Part shown: positions 47,901-58,676 of the stretch, piece after piece | Layout of the letters: the number at the start of each line of letters is the position of its first letter | Position numbering within the stretch: the first letter of the stretch is position 1 | From: Certhia americana | Taxonomy: Eukaryota > Chordata > Aves > Passeriformes > Certhiidae | Assembly: GCA_018697195.1 (NCBI GenBank) | Contig: CM031864.1 | Location: forward strand, 27,004,944-27,068,943 | DNA length: 64,000 nt | Direction: 5' to 3' | Notes under the pieces: model-generated | The model's database searches: none | What the model was told of the DNA's origin: nothing | What the model saw: the letters and a program-made list of their open reading frames with translations, nothing else | Program-made: the position numbers and the translations under genes

Positions 47901-50639
47901 CTTGGATTTTTCTTCATGGGACATTATAATTCATATTTGTACAAGTAATGTCTGCTCAAAAAAGTTAAAGTCATTATTTCATATAGTCACCCGTTTTTTA
48001 TAGGAAATTCCAGTTACTCAGTCAAAATGACAAACACATCTGACCAATGCTGAACCAATTGCATGTGCAGTGGAGCAAAATGTAAATTGGTTAAGTGAGG
48101 AGATTATGAGATTCTTGTGGGTAAAGTTTTCTTTGATATATCATTTGAAAACAGTAAATGTTGCTTCTTTGTAAATGCTTGGTTTCTAAACCCCAAAGTG
48201 GGTGTTTGAAGGATGTGAAGGTTTAATATTTTTTGTTAAGTTACGTCATTTGGCTCAGGAAATACTAAGTATATTGATTATTTAATAGCATATGCTTTCT
48301 ACTAACCATATAAGCAGAGATCTTTTCTATTCCAGATGGAAGTGGATGCATATACCTATGCTCTACAATATTGGATTTAAAGTAGGCTTAAACCTTATAC
48401 CGATTTGCAGGTTTCAGACTAAAATTCCCATGTATAGTTCCTATTAAAGGACTTCTCCCCATTCCAAAGAACTTTAGACTATTAAAATTTTCAAGCAGGT
48501 AATGTCTAATTATGCTGCTATTCTTCTAGATAAATGTCTCCTGAATTAATAATGTACCATGTTGAAATGTGCTTTCTTTTTAAATTGAAAGAGTCAGTGT
48601 GAGTGTCATATTAGCAACAAAAGCATTGCTCTCCATGCAGCCTAAATTCTCCTCTCGTTCCTGGGGCTCCATATGTGAGCAGCTGGCTGAAGTCACGAGA
48701 GACTTTTTTTACCTGTTTGGGAATAGTTTGCACTTGTCAGGATGTTCTGTAAAATGTCTGCACTGTACAGTAGTTGCACTGTGCATTTTACATTTAAATG
48801 TCTCTGCTAAAAGGTGTGATCATGCTTGCAATTTTATTCTCTAACTTCCCAAGCACACCTGCCCTGCCAACCTTTTGAAATGTCAGACTCTGAAACAAGT
48901 AATACAGAACATTTAGGATGATTCCTTTGTTATGAGACAGTATTTATTTGTTATTGGAAATATTAGACCAGGATTTTTCTTATTTTTATGATGTTAAAGT
49001 CATTTATATCCCTATAGCCACCATTAATAGAGTTATCTCTTCTCAGACAGAGAGCGTAAACTGTGGTTAATACAACCAGTAACACCAGGATTAATTTTTA
49101 CAGTGCCATAAAATTGCAAGGAAACAACTAGTCTTACCCACATCCATCAAGAGCTTTTCTCCATCTTTAATGATTCTGGTGTTCTGAAAGTGTGGGATCT
49201 CTTGAATGCATCATATTTAAGGCCATGAGGAGTGGGGAGCTTTCTACCTTTGCGATTTTCAAGATAACTGAACAAATCCCAAGTTCAGTTTCTTTATTAA
49301 TTTTTATAATATGGACGCCTGGACTCTGCCTCTTTAAAGCAATTAATTTTGTTATTTTGATGTTTTATCTCTTAGCTATGTTCCTTTATACACTCCAAAT
49401 CCTCCAGCAAACAGGTTGTAGAAGGGAAACCTGCAAAGACTTACTTTAAAATGTGTTATTTTCTCTTTGCATTTCTTAACTAAGTCCAGCACTTAGATGG
49501 ACAGGTTTTCTTTATCATTTTAAAGTGCTCATTAAATGGAAAGCACGATTACAACTGATTATTTAAGACTATTAGCACCAGTTCATCTCAGCTTTCACAC
49601 GGTCTCATTAGGATCCCTCGATTCCTTGCAACTAGATAAAAATACATATAAAAGATACTTGTTTATTTAGAAGCCTTCTACTTTCATCAGTCTTTATTCA
49701 AAGAGTTTAATATGTTTGAAGGGAATTGTCAGCTGTGCCAACCATACAGATTTTGTTATTTTCTTTTCCCCTATTTCTAACAAATTTTAAAACAGAACAT
49801 ACTGAGAATTGGACAAGTTGGAAGATTGAAGCAAGCTTATTATATTTTGTGCATTTTATCTGGAGTTTTGTTCAAGTGCTACACAGACAATAAAATTTGA
49901 TACAACCATGATCATGTTAGATACTGTCAAAGGAACAAAATCTAGCTGAATAAATGGAATTTCTGTAGTCCATCTGCACTCCAGTGTTACCTTACAGAAT
50001 AAATTGATGGAATATTTGGTAGTGGAAAAGGTAACCAAATGAGCCAAATTGTAATCTAAACCCAGAAAAAATAGGAATCCCTTTAGGGTTTGAATGAAAA
50101 GTAGTCATATTCGGACATATGCCATCTGATCAATGCTTGATAATTTGCTTCAGCATAATGCTAATACTAATGCTAATTATAACATTAATACATATGACTA
50201 TGACTAATTATAAATTACATATACATGAAAGAAATAGAGGTATGGAGCACATAGAAATTTGGAGTACTGAGAAATGTCTGTGGAATTTTCTCTATCTGGA
50301 TGTAATGCTGAAAAATATTTTTTAATTTTGGTAAGGGAAAATGTTATATTGAGGAATTGGCTGGAAAGGGAATCATCAGCAAGAGCCTTTAATGACCTCA
50401 AGAGGATAACAGGTTGTCAAACAGAGAAAAATGCAATATTTTCACTCTTTTGAAGCTATTTATGACTGCAGAAATAGTTCTTTATGTTGCCATTGTTGTA
50501 GAAGGAAAGTCATTAAGGCAACAAAGCTACAGAGAAGGTGTGAAGTGAAAAGCTGTGGCTTGCAATTACCCACTCCATAAAAGCACTGGCTCACATTCCT
50601 TGCCCTTGCCAGTTTGTAGCAACTGAAGCAGAAATAAGG
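44916..50639. other. long unassigned AT-rich stretch
   Basis: About 5.7 kb with no recognisable gene or transposon, the longest repeat-poor block in the window. It contains the alternating purine-pyrimidine tract at 47244-47340. Because repeats are nearly absent, this block is the best place to look for conserved non-coding elements, but none can be claimed from one sequence. Confidence 0.5.
47244..47340 (+). repeat. alternating purine-pyrimidine tract
   Basis: From 47244 to 47287, 44 consecutive bases strictly alternate purine and pyrimidine (TG, TA, CG and CA steps, including GTGTGTGTGTGTGCGCACGT). This is followed by imperfect TATA/CATA units to about 47340. Such alternation favours Z-DNA in the CG/TG part and cruciforms in the TA part. 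Confidence 0.85.
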
Positions 50640-51313
50640 TGATGCAGTCCTCCGGAACCCGGCTAGCTCGGGTGGGATCGGGTATTCCCGGAGCCATGCC
50701 GAGTACGGGGAATCGCGGCTTTTCACGTCTGCAGCAAACCCCGAAACCTGCCGAATCGCGGTCCGGCGGTGAACAGGTCTACCCACCGCGACAGAGTCTG
50801 GGCGAAAGAGCAAAGGGGGGGTCACCCCTCGGTGATATTCCAGCAGTTCCTTTATTGAGGGAGACGCAGCCGAAGGGTACACCGGAGGGAGCGACCCCGA
50901 GCCCCGCGGGGCACGGGTTTTTAAACGGGGTTACACAGAGGAGAGGGGTGCATTTCACCTGAACAATGATCGGAGCACAGGGGGAAAAAAGGCGTGATTT
51001 CCCGGGGGTCCCTGGGCTAATGGGGTAAAGGGGGGAGGGAAAAGGGGTTCACAAGCCCCAATAGAGCATCGAGTAAAGGGTGACACCCCGAAACGCCCAG
51101 GAGGGGAACACACCCGAGACTGGATGAGGAAAGGATTGACAGGGAAGGCACTGGAACAGGGGTAGGGCTGGAATCCATATAGGGTACAAACGGGGGAGAT
51201 ACAGTGTAAGAGCAAACCAACTGGGGAAAAAACGGGGGAACATAGAACGAACCATTTAACAATATGAACATTAAATATGAAATAACAAATAGAAACAGAT
51301 ACCGGCCGCAACA
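50640..51313 (-). mobile_element. CpG-rich LTR (family F, minus)
   Basis: Minus-strand LTR with TGTTGCGGCCGG at its 5' end (51313) and GGACTGCATCA at its 3' end (50640). The poly(A) signal AATAAA is on the minus strand (50851-50856), followed by GGAACTGCTGG. A TTTAAAAACCC TATA-like box lies about 60 bp upstream. It is full of CpG and far GC-richer than its flanks, so it has suffered little CpG decay and is probably young or lightly methylated. Flanks (ATAAGG, ATTTGG) are only a 4/6 match. An alternative U5 end at 50624 (CTTCA, as in family B) does not give a TSD either. Open frames of 85-140 codons here are chance. Confidence 0.8.
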
Positions 51314-53082
51314 ATTTGGAAAAAAACTGAATGGGAAATATGCTTTCTATACATTCTTTTTTCTTTTGTAGTATTTGTATGTGTATATTTTTATTTAGCT
51401 ACATAGACACCATCCACACACAAACACAGGTTGATGAACACAATTTCAGTGTGCAAGAAAACTTTCAGTTAAAGCATCTTTTACATCAGAACTGACATAA
51501 GACTTAATTTCTGAGAACATCTTCCTAATACATTGTGTAGCAGGGAAGAAATATTATTTTGCCCACACACCATTTAGATTTCGTGTGAATTTATCATAAT
51601 ACCCCTGACAAAATTCATAAACAATTAACTTGCTTCTTCTAGGATGAAATAGACAAGTGTTTAGCTTACATTTACAGTAATCAGTAAATAATTTCAATTA
51701 CCTGAACTGTCATAGAATTTTGGGGTTTGGATCTGTCTCATGAAATTCATGATAACTGTCTTTGGATGACTAGTTTTTGTCACCTCCAAAACAGTGATTA
51801 TTCATCAAAAGATGTGCCTTATTCATTGCCAGGGACTAACCCAGATTACCAAAAAAACATTTTAAATTCTATTTCTATTTCGTATGAAATTCATAAATGA
51901 TTTTGAAGGAAAATTTCTATAGCTCTTGCTGGATTGTGACAGGAAACATGTCTTTGTTACAGGTTTATAACCTTACTAAGAATCTTTAATGCACAGAAGG
52001 ATTACTTAGAAGGAAGACAAGGAGGCAATAATCAGCTGTAATAACACCACTACTGTGTTTCCCTTATTTATTCCTCCTTTGCTCAAGTTATTTCAATTCT
52101 GCTTTGCTTGCAGCCAGTATTGGAGCATCTGCTCTTTTTCCTGCCTTGCATTATTTGTTTGCTGCTCTAAAATGTTGTTTCCTGACACCTCAAAATCAAT
52201 GGGGTTTTTTCCTAGAGGCACAAGATAGAAATGTTTTACTGGCAGTTTGTTCTGATCCTTAACCTGTCCATTCCTTGTCGTTTTGGTCATCTGACTTCAC
52301 ATTTTATTCTCAATATCTCTACTAAATTTCAGTAGGAGACAAAAAATAATTCCTGTATGTTTTTCTGCCTCACACTTATTTTCTATTCCATTTATCTTGT
52401 GTGTAACACACAGGCTTTCAGGAGGGAGCTCTGAGTGAAAAGATTTCCTGCTTTATATTCATTAATGCCACTGTCATCTGTGGTAATTTTCTGCAGAAAC
52501 TCAAGGACTTCACTTTTTGGAGCTACACACACTTTGCTGCCTTCAAATGAGTTTCCATCCATGACAGAACGAAGGTCAGGGAAAGATATTGGCCACGCGG
52601 TATCTGAAGGATGGGTTCAATTTTACAGAGCTGTTGCCACAAGTGGTGGCTACTTGGCCAATGCCTGATAGATCTAATGGACATGGAAAATGAATGTCTC
52701 TTTCCCCTTTTCTGTTTTCCCAACAGGACAGATCAGAAGCTCATTGCAGACGCAGAGTGGAAAGGTCACTTGTGCTGCAGTTGCTGTCAGGAGAAGCGCT
52801 GTCAAAAATGAGATGTGTCTCTGAGCACTGACACTGCCCTGGAGGTCAACGGCATGAGCTCCAGCCTGACTCCAAACCTCTGTGTAGTTGTTCTTACTCA
52901 ATCTCTTCACCAGGAGAACATATCTGATTATACCTTATCAGCTGAGGGCAAGAGGCAGATGTTTGGCCTGCTCTGCTTTGTGTTTACCCAAGTTCACTGG
53001 GAATGCAGCCTCTTCTTGCTCACTCAAGGTGCCTCTGACTCATCTTTCTGTTTAGCTGAGCTCCTTCACTCTGCCGGGAAAT
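51314..53082. other. unassigned DNA
   Basis: No gene recognised. Composition rises in GC from about 52600 on. A 132-codon plus-strand frame at 52815-53213 has no visible domain and ends past a CR1 stub. Confidence 0.5.
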
Positions 53083-53150
53083 CACAGAATCATGGAACCA
53101 TGAAATTATCAAGGTTGGAAGGAACTCCAAAGATCATCCACAGTGTCTGT
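53083..53150 (-). mobile_element. CR1 LINE, 3' terminal stub
   Basis: An antisense CR1 end of about 70 bp with two tail octamers (CACAGAATCATGGAACCATG) and the adjacent AAGGTTGGAAGGAACTCCAA. Confidence 0.85.
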
Positions 53151-53605
53151 ACATTCAGCACTGCTGTGTGTAACTCTTTGCATTTTGCATTTCGTTTTTC
53201 ACAGAAGAAATAGGCATTACGAAACAGGTGCTATGCCTTTGGATAAACATGTTACCCAGGAGGGCATGGCAAAATTCCTTTGTATTCTCCATGTACAAAA
53301 TTAGTTTGTATTTCTCCCCCATTCTGCATTAGCCACTAACAGCTACATACAGGTTAACAAGGAATCACTGCCGGGAGTGATCTTGTGGGAGGAAACTTGT
53401 GTTGTAGCCAGAAGCTGATCCTGAGAAAACTGGATAGAGGCTTTTTTATAAAGTATCATCAAGACTAACTGCATTGATGTGAAAAGGAAGCTTTTGATAC
53501 AGTTCCCATTTTCAGTTGTACAAAACATTCCTGCATGGTAGCACAAAAAATCTGCTTTGATATTTGAATATTTGTGTTAGTGTTAGAAATACTTGTGTTA
53601 TTGTC
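53151..53605. other. unassigned AT-rich DNA
   Basis: No gene or repeat recognised between two CR1 fragments. Confidence 0.5.
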
Positions 53606-53985
53606 ATAGAGTTCCACAATGGTTTGGGTTAGAAGGAACCTTAAAGCTGATCCAGTCCCACACCTTACCATGGGCAGGGACATTTTCCACAATCCTAGCA
53701 AGCTCCAAGCCCTATTTAACCTGGCCTTGGACACTTCCAGGGATTCAGGGGCAGCTACAGCTTCTCTGAGCACCCTGCGCCAGGGCCTCCCCATCCTCAC
53801 AGGGCACAACTCCTTCCCAATATTGCATCTAACCCTGGACCTCTTTCAGCTTAAAGCCATTCCCCCTTGTCCTGTCATTCTATGCCTATTTCCAAAGTCC
53901 CTCTCCAACCCTCTTGAAGCCCCTTCAGGTACTATGTTTCTCAACCTGGGATGAAAACACAGGCTCCAGATCTGGAGACATTGTC
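53606..53985 (-). mobile_element. CR1 LINE, ~380 bp 3' fragment
   Basis: An antisense CR1: CAATGGTTTGGGTTAGAAGG at its end, CCATGGGCAGGGACATTTTC, CTTGGACACTTCCAGGGATT, CCTCACAGGGCACAACTCC and CAACCTGGGATGAAAACACA. Well preserved but non-coding. Confidence 0.9.
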
Positions 53986-54423
53986 TCGTTGTCTCAAGGG
54001 ATAGAGCAGCAATAGAAGTGGGATGGTTTTTGTTTGTTTGTTTTTTGTTTGTTTGTTTTGTTTTTTATTCTTTGCAAAAACAGCCCCTGATTTCCAGTTT
54101 TGGCTGGATAAGGACTCCTATGGAACTACTACTATGGTGACAGTGAGGACCACCTAGGCTATTTTTCAAAATGTGGAACTAGTGCTGATTTTAGCTTTAC
54201 ATCGAAACTCACCTTTCTGCATTCATAAATCTTGGATCAGTTTTAATGATTCCAGTAAATTGGTTAATCATTCTTTGACAGGGAAATTGACTGCTCCCTT
54301 TTATTATTCCAGCATGTTCTCACTCCAGCTATTGCCACATATCACCTGTAATTTTCCACAATATTTTCTACAACTTCTTAAATATGAAATATTTAAGATT
54401 TTTTTGAAGTATTGTATCAAAGT
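53986..54423. other. unassigned DNA with a (GTTT)n tract
   Basis: No gene seen. A tetranucleotide-like tract occupies 54027-54067. Confidence 0.5.
54027..54067 (+). repeat. (GTTT)n low-complexity repeat
   Basis: Repeated GTTT units broken by longer T-runs, in two blocks. Confidence 0.88.
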
Positions 54424-54525
54424 ATTATAGAATCATTTATGTTGGAAAAGACTTTCAAAATTCCTGAGTCCAGCTATTAACCTAATACTGTCCAGTTCAC
54501 CACCTGAACCATGTTCTCCTTGTTT
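54424..54525 (-). mobile_element. CR1 LINE, short 3' fragment
   Basis: An antisense CR1 end: TATAGAATCATTTATGTTGG, AAAAGACTTTCAAAATTCC and TGAGTCCAGCTATTAACC. The order and spacing fit the CR1 3' UTR, though it is clearly diverged. Confidence 0.8.
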
Positions 54526-56687
54526 TACTCCATTAGAAATATTTTTAAATGTATCCTTTTCCAACTATGGTTCAGTTTGCACATATTCTCTAGAGGTAAG
54601 AACACTGCCCTGTAGTCAGTGTATGAAAAAGCCAATTAAGTTTCCAATGAACACAACCCAATTCCATTTTCTAGAGGATTTCACATGATAAAAGGTTAAG
54701 TTTTAAAAGGAATTCAGTGATCAATTAGCTGTGTAGTTTACTGCATGACTCCCTGACATTTTCCTTCTAAATCCAGTCTAAAATGAATCTAAGCACCATG
54801 ACTAAAGTTATCGGTTCACACGATAACTGGCTTATTAAGAGCTCCACAGAAGCTAAATGTAATTTTAACATAAAACTAGTAAATGTAATACATTTTTAGT
54901 AAATATAATTTCGAAGTCCAAGGAAATATGTGTAGGGAATCAGAATAGACCTGGCACCTGGGGAGAAAAAATTAATATTTAAAAAATGTATATTTTGCAC
55001 CCATGAGAATACTGAGGAATAAGTTCCTCTTAAAACTGTTTTAACCCACAGAGCAACAAGGATATTTTGCCTCTCAAGTGTATCTGTGCTTTACAAAATC
55101 TCTAGAATTGTCTGAGGAATGATTGATTTGATGTCATTGGAAAGCACAAATATTCCAGTTATGATAATTTGTTATTTCCTGATCAACTGATTCAAAATAA
55201 ACATGTTGTGTAATTCTTTCAGATTTATTACTAGCTAAATTTCATTAATTGGATTTGTTTGATGTGAGCCAAGTTTTGATGGAATCACTCTGTAAGAACA
55301 AACCAGGAGTACCATGGAATTTTATATCGCTTATAGTTGCGCAGTTCCTTTGTCTATTTTTCCTTTCAGTTTCTCCTGCTGTGGATATTTTTGGATCAGA
55401 GAAGGCAGTGTTATATCCCTCTCTTATGATTTATTAATGGAGTAGGAGCAACCTCATACCTCTTAGGAACATTAGAATTTTAATTTTCAGTCAGGCTTGT
55501 GTGTGTGTGTGTGTGTGTGTGTTTTGTTAAATGGTTTGGGTTTTATTTTGTTTTTCAAAGTAGAAGAGTATGGGAAGGGTCATTCTGTGGCACAAAGTGG
55601 CCATGGATAAGATGGATAAGAGCTCTACCAATGACCAACAGTTGGAGCCCAGATTAAAACATTCCAGAGAAAGGACAAATGAAATGGAAGAAAAACAGTT
55701 GAGTTGAGAGTAATATCTGAAGTTAGAAAAAGGGAGTTTCTGCAGAGGGGAGCTTTTGAAATCACTAAAGAAAGATTTAAATAATCATTTTAGTTTAAGA
55801 AACCCACTAAAATCAACTTGCCTGACTGCTCCAAGTATTAACTGCTGAAAGAAGCAATGTCCAGTGCTTAGTGCTTGTCCCAAGATGGGGGAATCCTGCC
55901 CTCATTCTTCGACATGATCATTGTGTTTCTTCTTTTTCAATGTGTCTGATTCATTCTATGAGGAGAGATAGTAATACACATTTTCCCTCAAAGTAAATAA
56001 TATGAAATATAATAAATATAATCCCAGTTGTGAGGCTCTCAATCACTTATTTACCGGAATTATTGCTTTTAACAATATAAAGTGTGGTAGAAACATTTAT
56101 TGTCCAGCTGGCTCTGAGAGAAATAAAAACAACACTGAATCCAATATGATATTGAAATATTTTCTCGCAAATATGGAAATGCTGGATAAGAAACAGTAAT
56201 CTTTTGATTTTTCTTGGAGTTTGATTTTGATATTGAGATAGCTATAGTGAAATAGTGAAAGGAAAAAACTTCTTAGTCATCCTTGATGACTGATTTAGAA
56301 ATAAACTCTCATATATAACTCTTATATATGAAGTAGCACTATTGCAATATTTTGGATCCAAGCTGCAAATGTAATCAGAATATCAATGATTAATTGAGAA
56401 ATTCAGAAAAAGCTACCGGTGAAGAAAGACTTAGAGGATTAGTGATTCTGACCTGATCGCATTTGTAATCAAGAGAGAAAAGGTGGTCTGTACTTGGAAT
56501 ATGGTACAGCTGTATTAGCCCTGCAGATAAGTTAAATTCCCATTTTCATGGGAAATTATAAATTAAAATTATCAGAAAAGAAAAGGAATCTAAATAAAAT
56601 GGAACTTTACTGAAACCAGTAGAAACAACTTAGGAAATCTGTCTGTTTTTCAGGAGAAATTAATGTGTTCTTGGTTTGTGTATGACT
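54526..56687. other. unassigned AT-rich DNA
   Basis: About 2.2 kb without a recognised gene or transposon. A (GT)n microsatellite lies at 55498-55522. Confidence 0.5.
55498..55522 (+). repeat. (GT)12 microsatellite
   Basis: About twelve uninterrupted GT units, the cleanest dinucleotide array in the window and a plausible polymorphic marker. Confidence 0.92.
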
Positions 56688-57020
56688 TCATGGAATCACA
56701 AAATCACAATGTCATTAAGGCTGGAAAAGATCTCCAAGGCGATCAAGTCTAACTTTTGACCAAATTCCAGTATGCCCAGTAAAATATGCCATGTAGTGCT
56801 ACATCCAGCCATTCCTCAAACAGCTCCAGGGATGGGAATCCACCACTTCGCTAGGCAACCCCTTCCAATGCCTGACCACTCTTTCAGTGAAAACACTTTT
56901 CCTAATATCCAACCAACCATCCCTTGGCACAGCTTGAGGACATTTCCCTGTTTGCTGGGAGCAGAGCCTGACCCCACCCTGGCTGTCCCCTCCTGTCAGA
57001 GAATTATTGAGAGCAATAAG
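56688..57020 (-). mobile_element. CR1 LINE, ~330 bp 3' fragment
   Basis: An antisense CR1 beginning with the tail GGAATCACAAAATCACAATG, then AAGGCTGGAAAAGATCTCCA, GCGATCAAGTCTAACTTTTG, CTCCAGGGATGGGAATCCAC and CTGGGAGCAGAGCCTGACCC. It is the same subtype as 11855 and 24132. Confidence 0.92.
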
Positions 57021-57097
57021 TGATGCCTTCAGTTTTAGCTTCCATATTTTCCAGATTCTGTACTGCATTGCTATATAACTCTGAACTTCATATAAAG

Positions 57098-57455
57098 TGT
57101 TAGCAAGTTGTCTTCACAGTTTAGTCAGACAAAGCATTCCTTTTCCAGCCCAAGAATCAAGGACACCCACTGCAGCTTCAGGCCCAAAAAGTTTAAACAA
57201 CAGAGAATTGAGGAGAGCAATCTGGGAGGACGGGACTTCATAACCTGAAGCTAGAATTGGACAATTAATGCTCATATGTAAATGAACCAAAACTTATAAA
57301 AGTGTGAGAACACTTGACTGATTGTCCATCTTGTGTGTAGCCTTGATCAGGCTCTTCTACTACCCAAGTGTATCCTTTGAAGGCCTTTTAATAAATACCT
57401 ACTTTATTCCTTTAACACTATCTAGCTTCTGTTCTAGGTAGCCTCTCAAGGCATC
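57098..57455 (+). mobile_element. LTR, ERVL-like (family C, plus copy)
   Basis: Starts TGTTAGCAAG and ends CAAGGCATCA. It has a TATA box TATAAAA (57295-57301) and poly(A) signal AATAAA (57390-57395), followed by TACCTACTTTATTCC. It aligns end to end with the minus-strand copy at 19629-20003. No TSD directly abuts these ends. Instead the 10-mer ACTTCATATA occurs just outside at 57085-57094 and again at 57482-57491, so the true boundaries may lie further out. No internal viral sequence is present. Confidence 0.82.
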
Positions 57456-57744
57456 ATGAGCCTGTGAAACTCTGTTTAGGTACTTCATATAGCAGACACG
57501 AAAGTGTTGTTTATTGTGAGTAAGCATTCCAGAAATTTACTCTCAAAAATTAAGAAGTAAAAGCACAGCTGTGGGACAGAATAAGAATGGCTCAACTGGA
57601 AGTGAGCTACAATAATAGTTTGTCCAACTGCAACTGGAGCAATCTGTGCAAGTAATTTCCATGTTTTATATATTTCAGAAGACACAGGTTAAACTGTTGA
57701 CAGCTGTAAAAAAACTGCAGTCTGTGAAGGTCCCAGCCTAAGGT
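57456..57744. other. unassigned DNA between LTR remnants
   Basis: No gene recognised. The right part may be the undetected 5' end of the ERVL-type LTR that follows. Confidence 0.4.
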
Positions 57745-57954
57745 AGGTTTATACAACAGGGCTGCCAGCCATGGAAAGGACCACACTTGAGCAAGGGAAA
57801 AGCATGAGGAGGAAGGACTGGCAAAGAAAATCTGCCATAAGCCAATTGAAACCCCTGTTCCCAGCACCCCTGCACCCTTGGGAGTAGGAGACTGAAGGAA
57901 GGAGTGAAATTAAGCCTGGGAAAAGGGTGTAGGGGAGGAAGGTGATTTAGTTTT

Positions 57955-58227
57955 AATATGTGTAGACAGCCACTATCGCTTGGAAGATCTCGAGTTGTAC
58001 GAGGAGATAGGGACCCTTCCTCTCCATAGCGTTGCTAAGTTACAACACCATGAAGGAAGTGACATGGGCATACTGCGAGTATTTAAGAGCGTGCCCACGG
58101 GAAATAAACCGCATTTCATCATTCACCATATTGGTGCGATGAGTGGTTTGTCCGGCCAGTTTGTAAGTTTCACCGTGATCTCTCTCTGAGCCAGATCGCA
58201 CTTGCCTCACAGCAGGCAACAAATATG
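57955..58227 (+). mobile_element. solo LTR, class II ERV (family A, copy 2)
   Basis: The LTR is 57961-58221 (261 bp), starting TGTAGACAGCC and ending CAGGCAACA. It has a perfect 6-bp TSD, AATATG (57955-57960 and 58222-58227). TATTTAAG lies near 58079 and AATAAA at 58103-58108. It is homologous throughout to 13683-13945 (shared GAAGATCTCG, GTTTGTCCGGC, AGATCGCACTTGCCT-type blocks). It sits inside an older ERVL-type LTR and therefore postdates it. Confidence 0.93.
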
Positions 58228-58282
58228 TTTCTCACCATCCAAATACTTCTATTTGGATCTATCAAATACAATAAACTGAAAA

Positions 58283-58525
58283 AAGGCAGATTTAGATTAT
58301 ATATTGGGAAAGAATTCTTCCCTGTGAGGGTGGGGAGAGACACCCTCAGGGTGCCCAGAGAAGCTGTGGCTGCCCCTGAATCCCTGGAAGTATCCAAGGC
58401 CAGGCTGGACAGGACTTGGAGCAACCTGAGATAGTGGAAAATGTCTCTGGCCATGGCAGGGGGGATGGGACTGGGTGGGCTTTGAGGTTCCCTCTAACCC
58501 AAATCATTCCATGATTCCATGATTT
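58283..58525 (+). mobile_element. CR1 LINE, ~240 bp, nested in an LTR
   Basis: A sense CR1: AAAGAATTCTTCCCTGTGAG, TGCCCAGAGAAGCTGTGGC, GAATCCCTGGAAGTATCCAA, AACCCAAATCATTCC and a good octamer tail, ATGATTCCATGA. It interrupts the ERVL-type LTR between its AATAAA-like zone and the 'TTTTGTCC' block. Confidence 0.92.
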
Positions 58526-58676
58526 TTTTGTCCATGATGGACATTGGTAAATGATCTCCATGTCTTTATCTACACTTTATCACCTTATTTTCTCACCTTG
58601 TGCTGTTGGTGGAGAAGGGTAGAGTAAGAAAGCATCTGGTGGGTGTCTGACAGCTCAGCAACATCAACTCACCCCA

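Larger units (their letters stand above)
57745..58676 (+). mobile_element. ERVL-type LTR (family E, copy 2), twice interrupted
   Basis: The old host element of a nest, in three pieces. Piece 1, 57745-57960, has GCCAGCCATGGAAAGGACCA, TGAGCAAGGGAAAAGCATGA and GGTGTAGGGGAGGAAGGTG. Piece 2, 58222-58282, has TTTCTCACCATCC to AATAAACTGAA. Piece 3, 58526-58676, has GGACATTGGTAAATGATCTC, CATGTCTTTATCTACACTTT and CAACATCAACTCACCCCA. Read together the order matches the family recognised at 44460-44915. The interruptions are a class II solo LTR (57961-58221) and a CR1 (58283-58525). Confidence 0.75.

Noticed and set aside
50460..51314. CpG-rich region considered as a host gene promoter or first exon
   Set aside because: It has LTR termini (TGTTGCGG and GCATCA on the minus strand) and an AATAAA signal in the right place. 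No splice-linked exon is recognisable nearby.
52815..53213. 132-codon plus-strand ORF
   Set aside because: No domain, signal or splice context, and it reads through a CR1 stub at 53083-53150.
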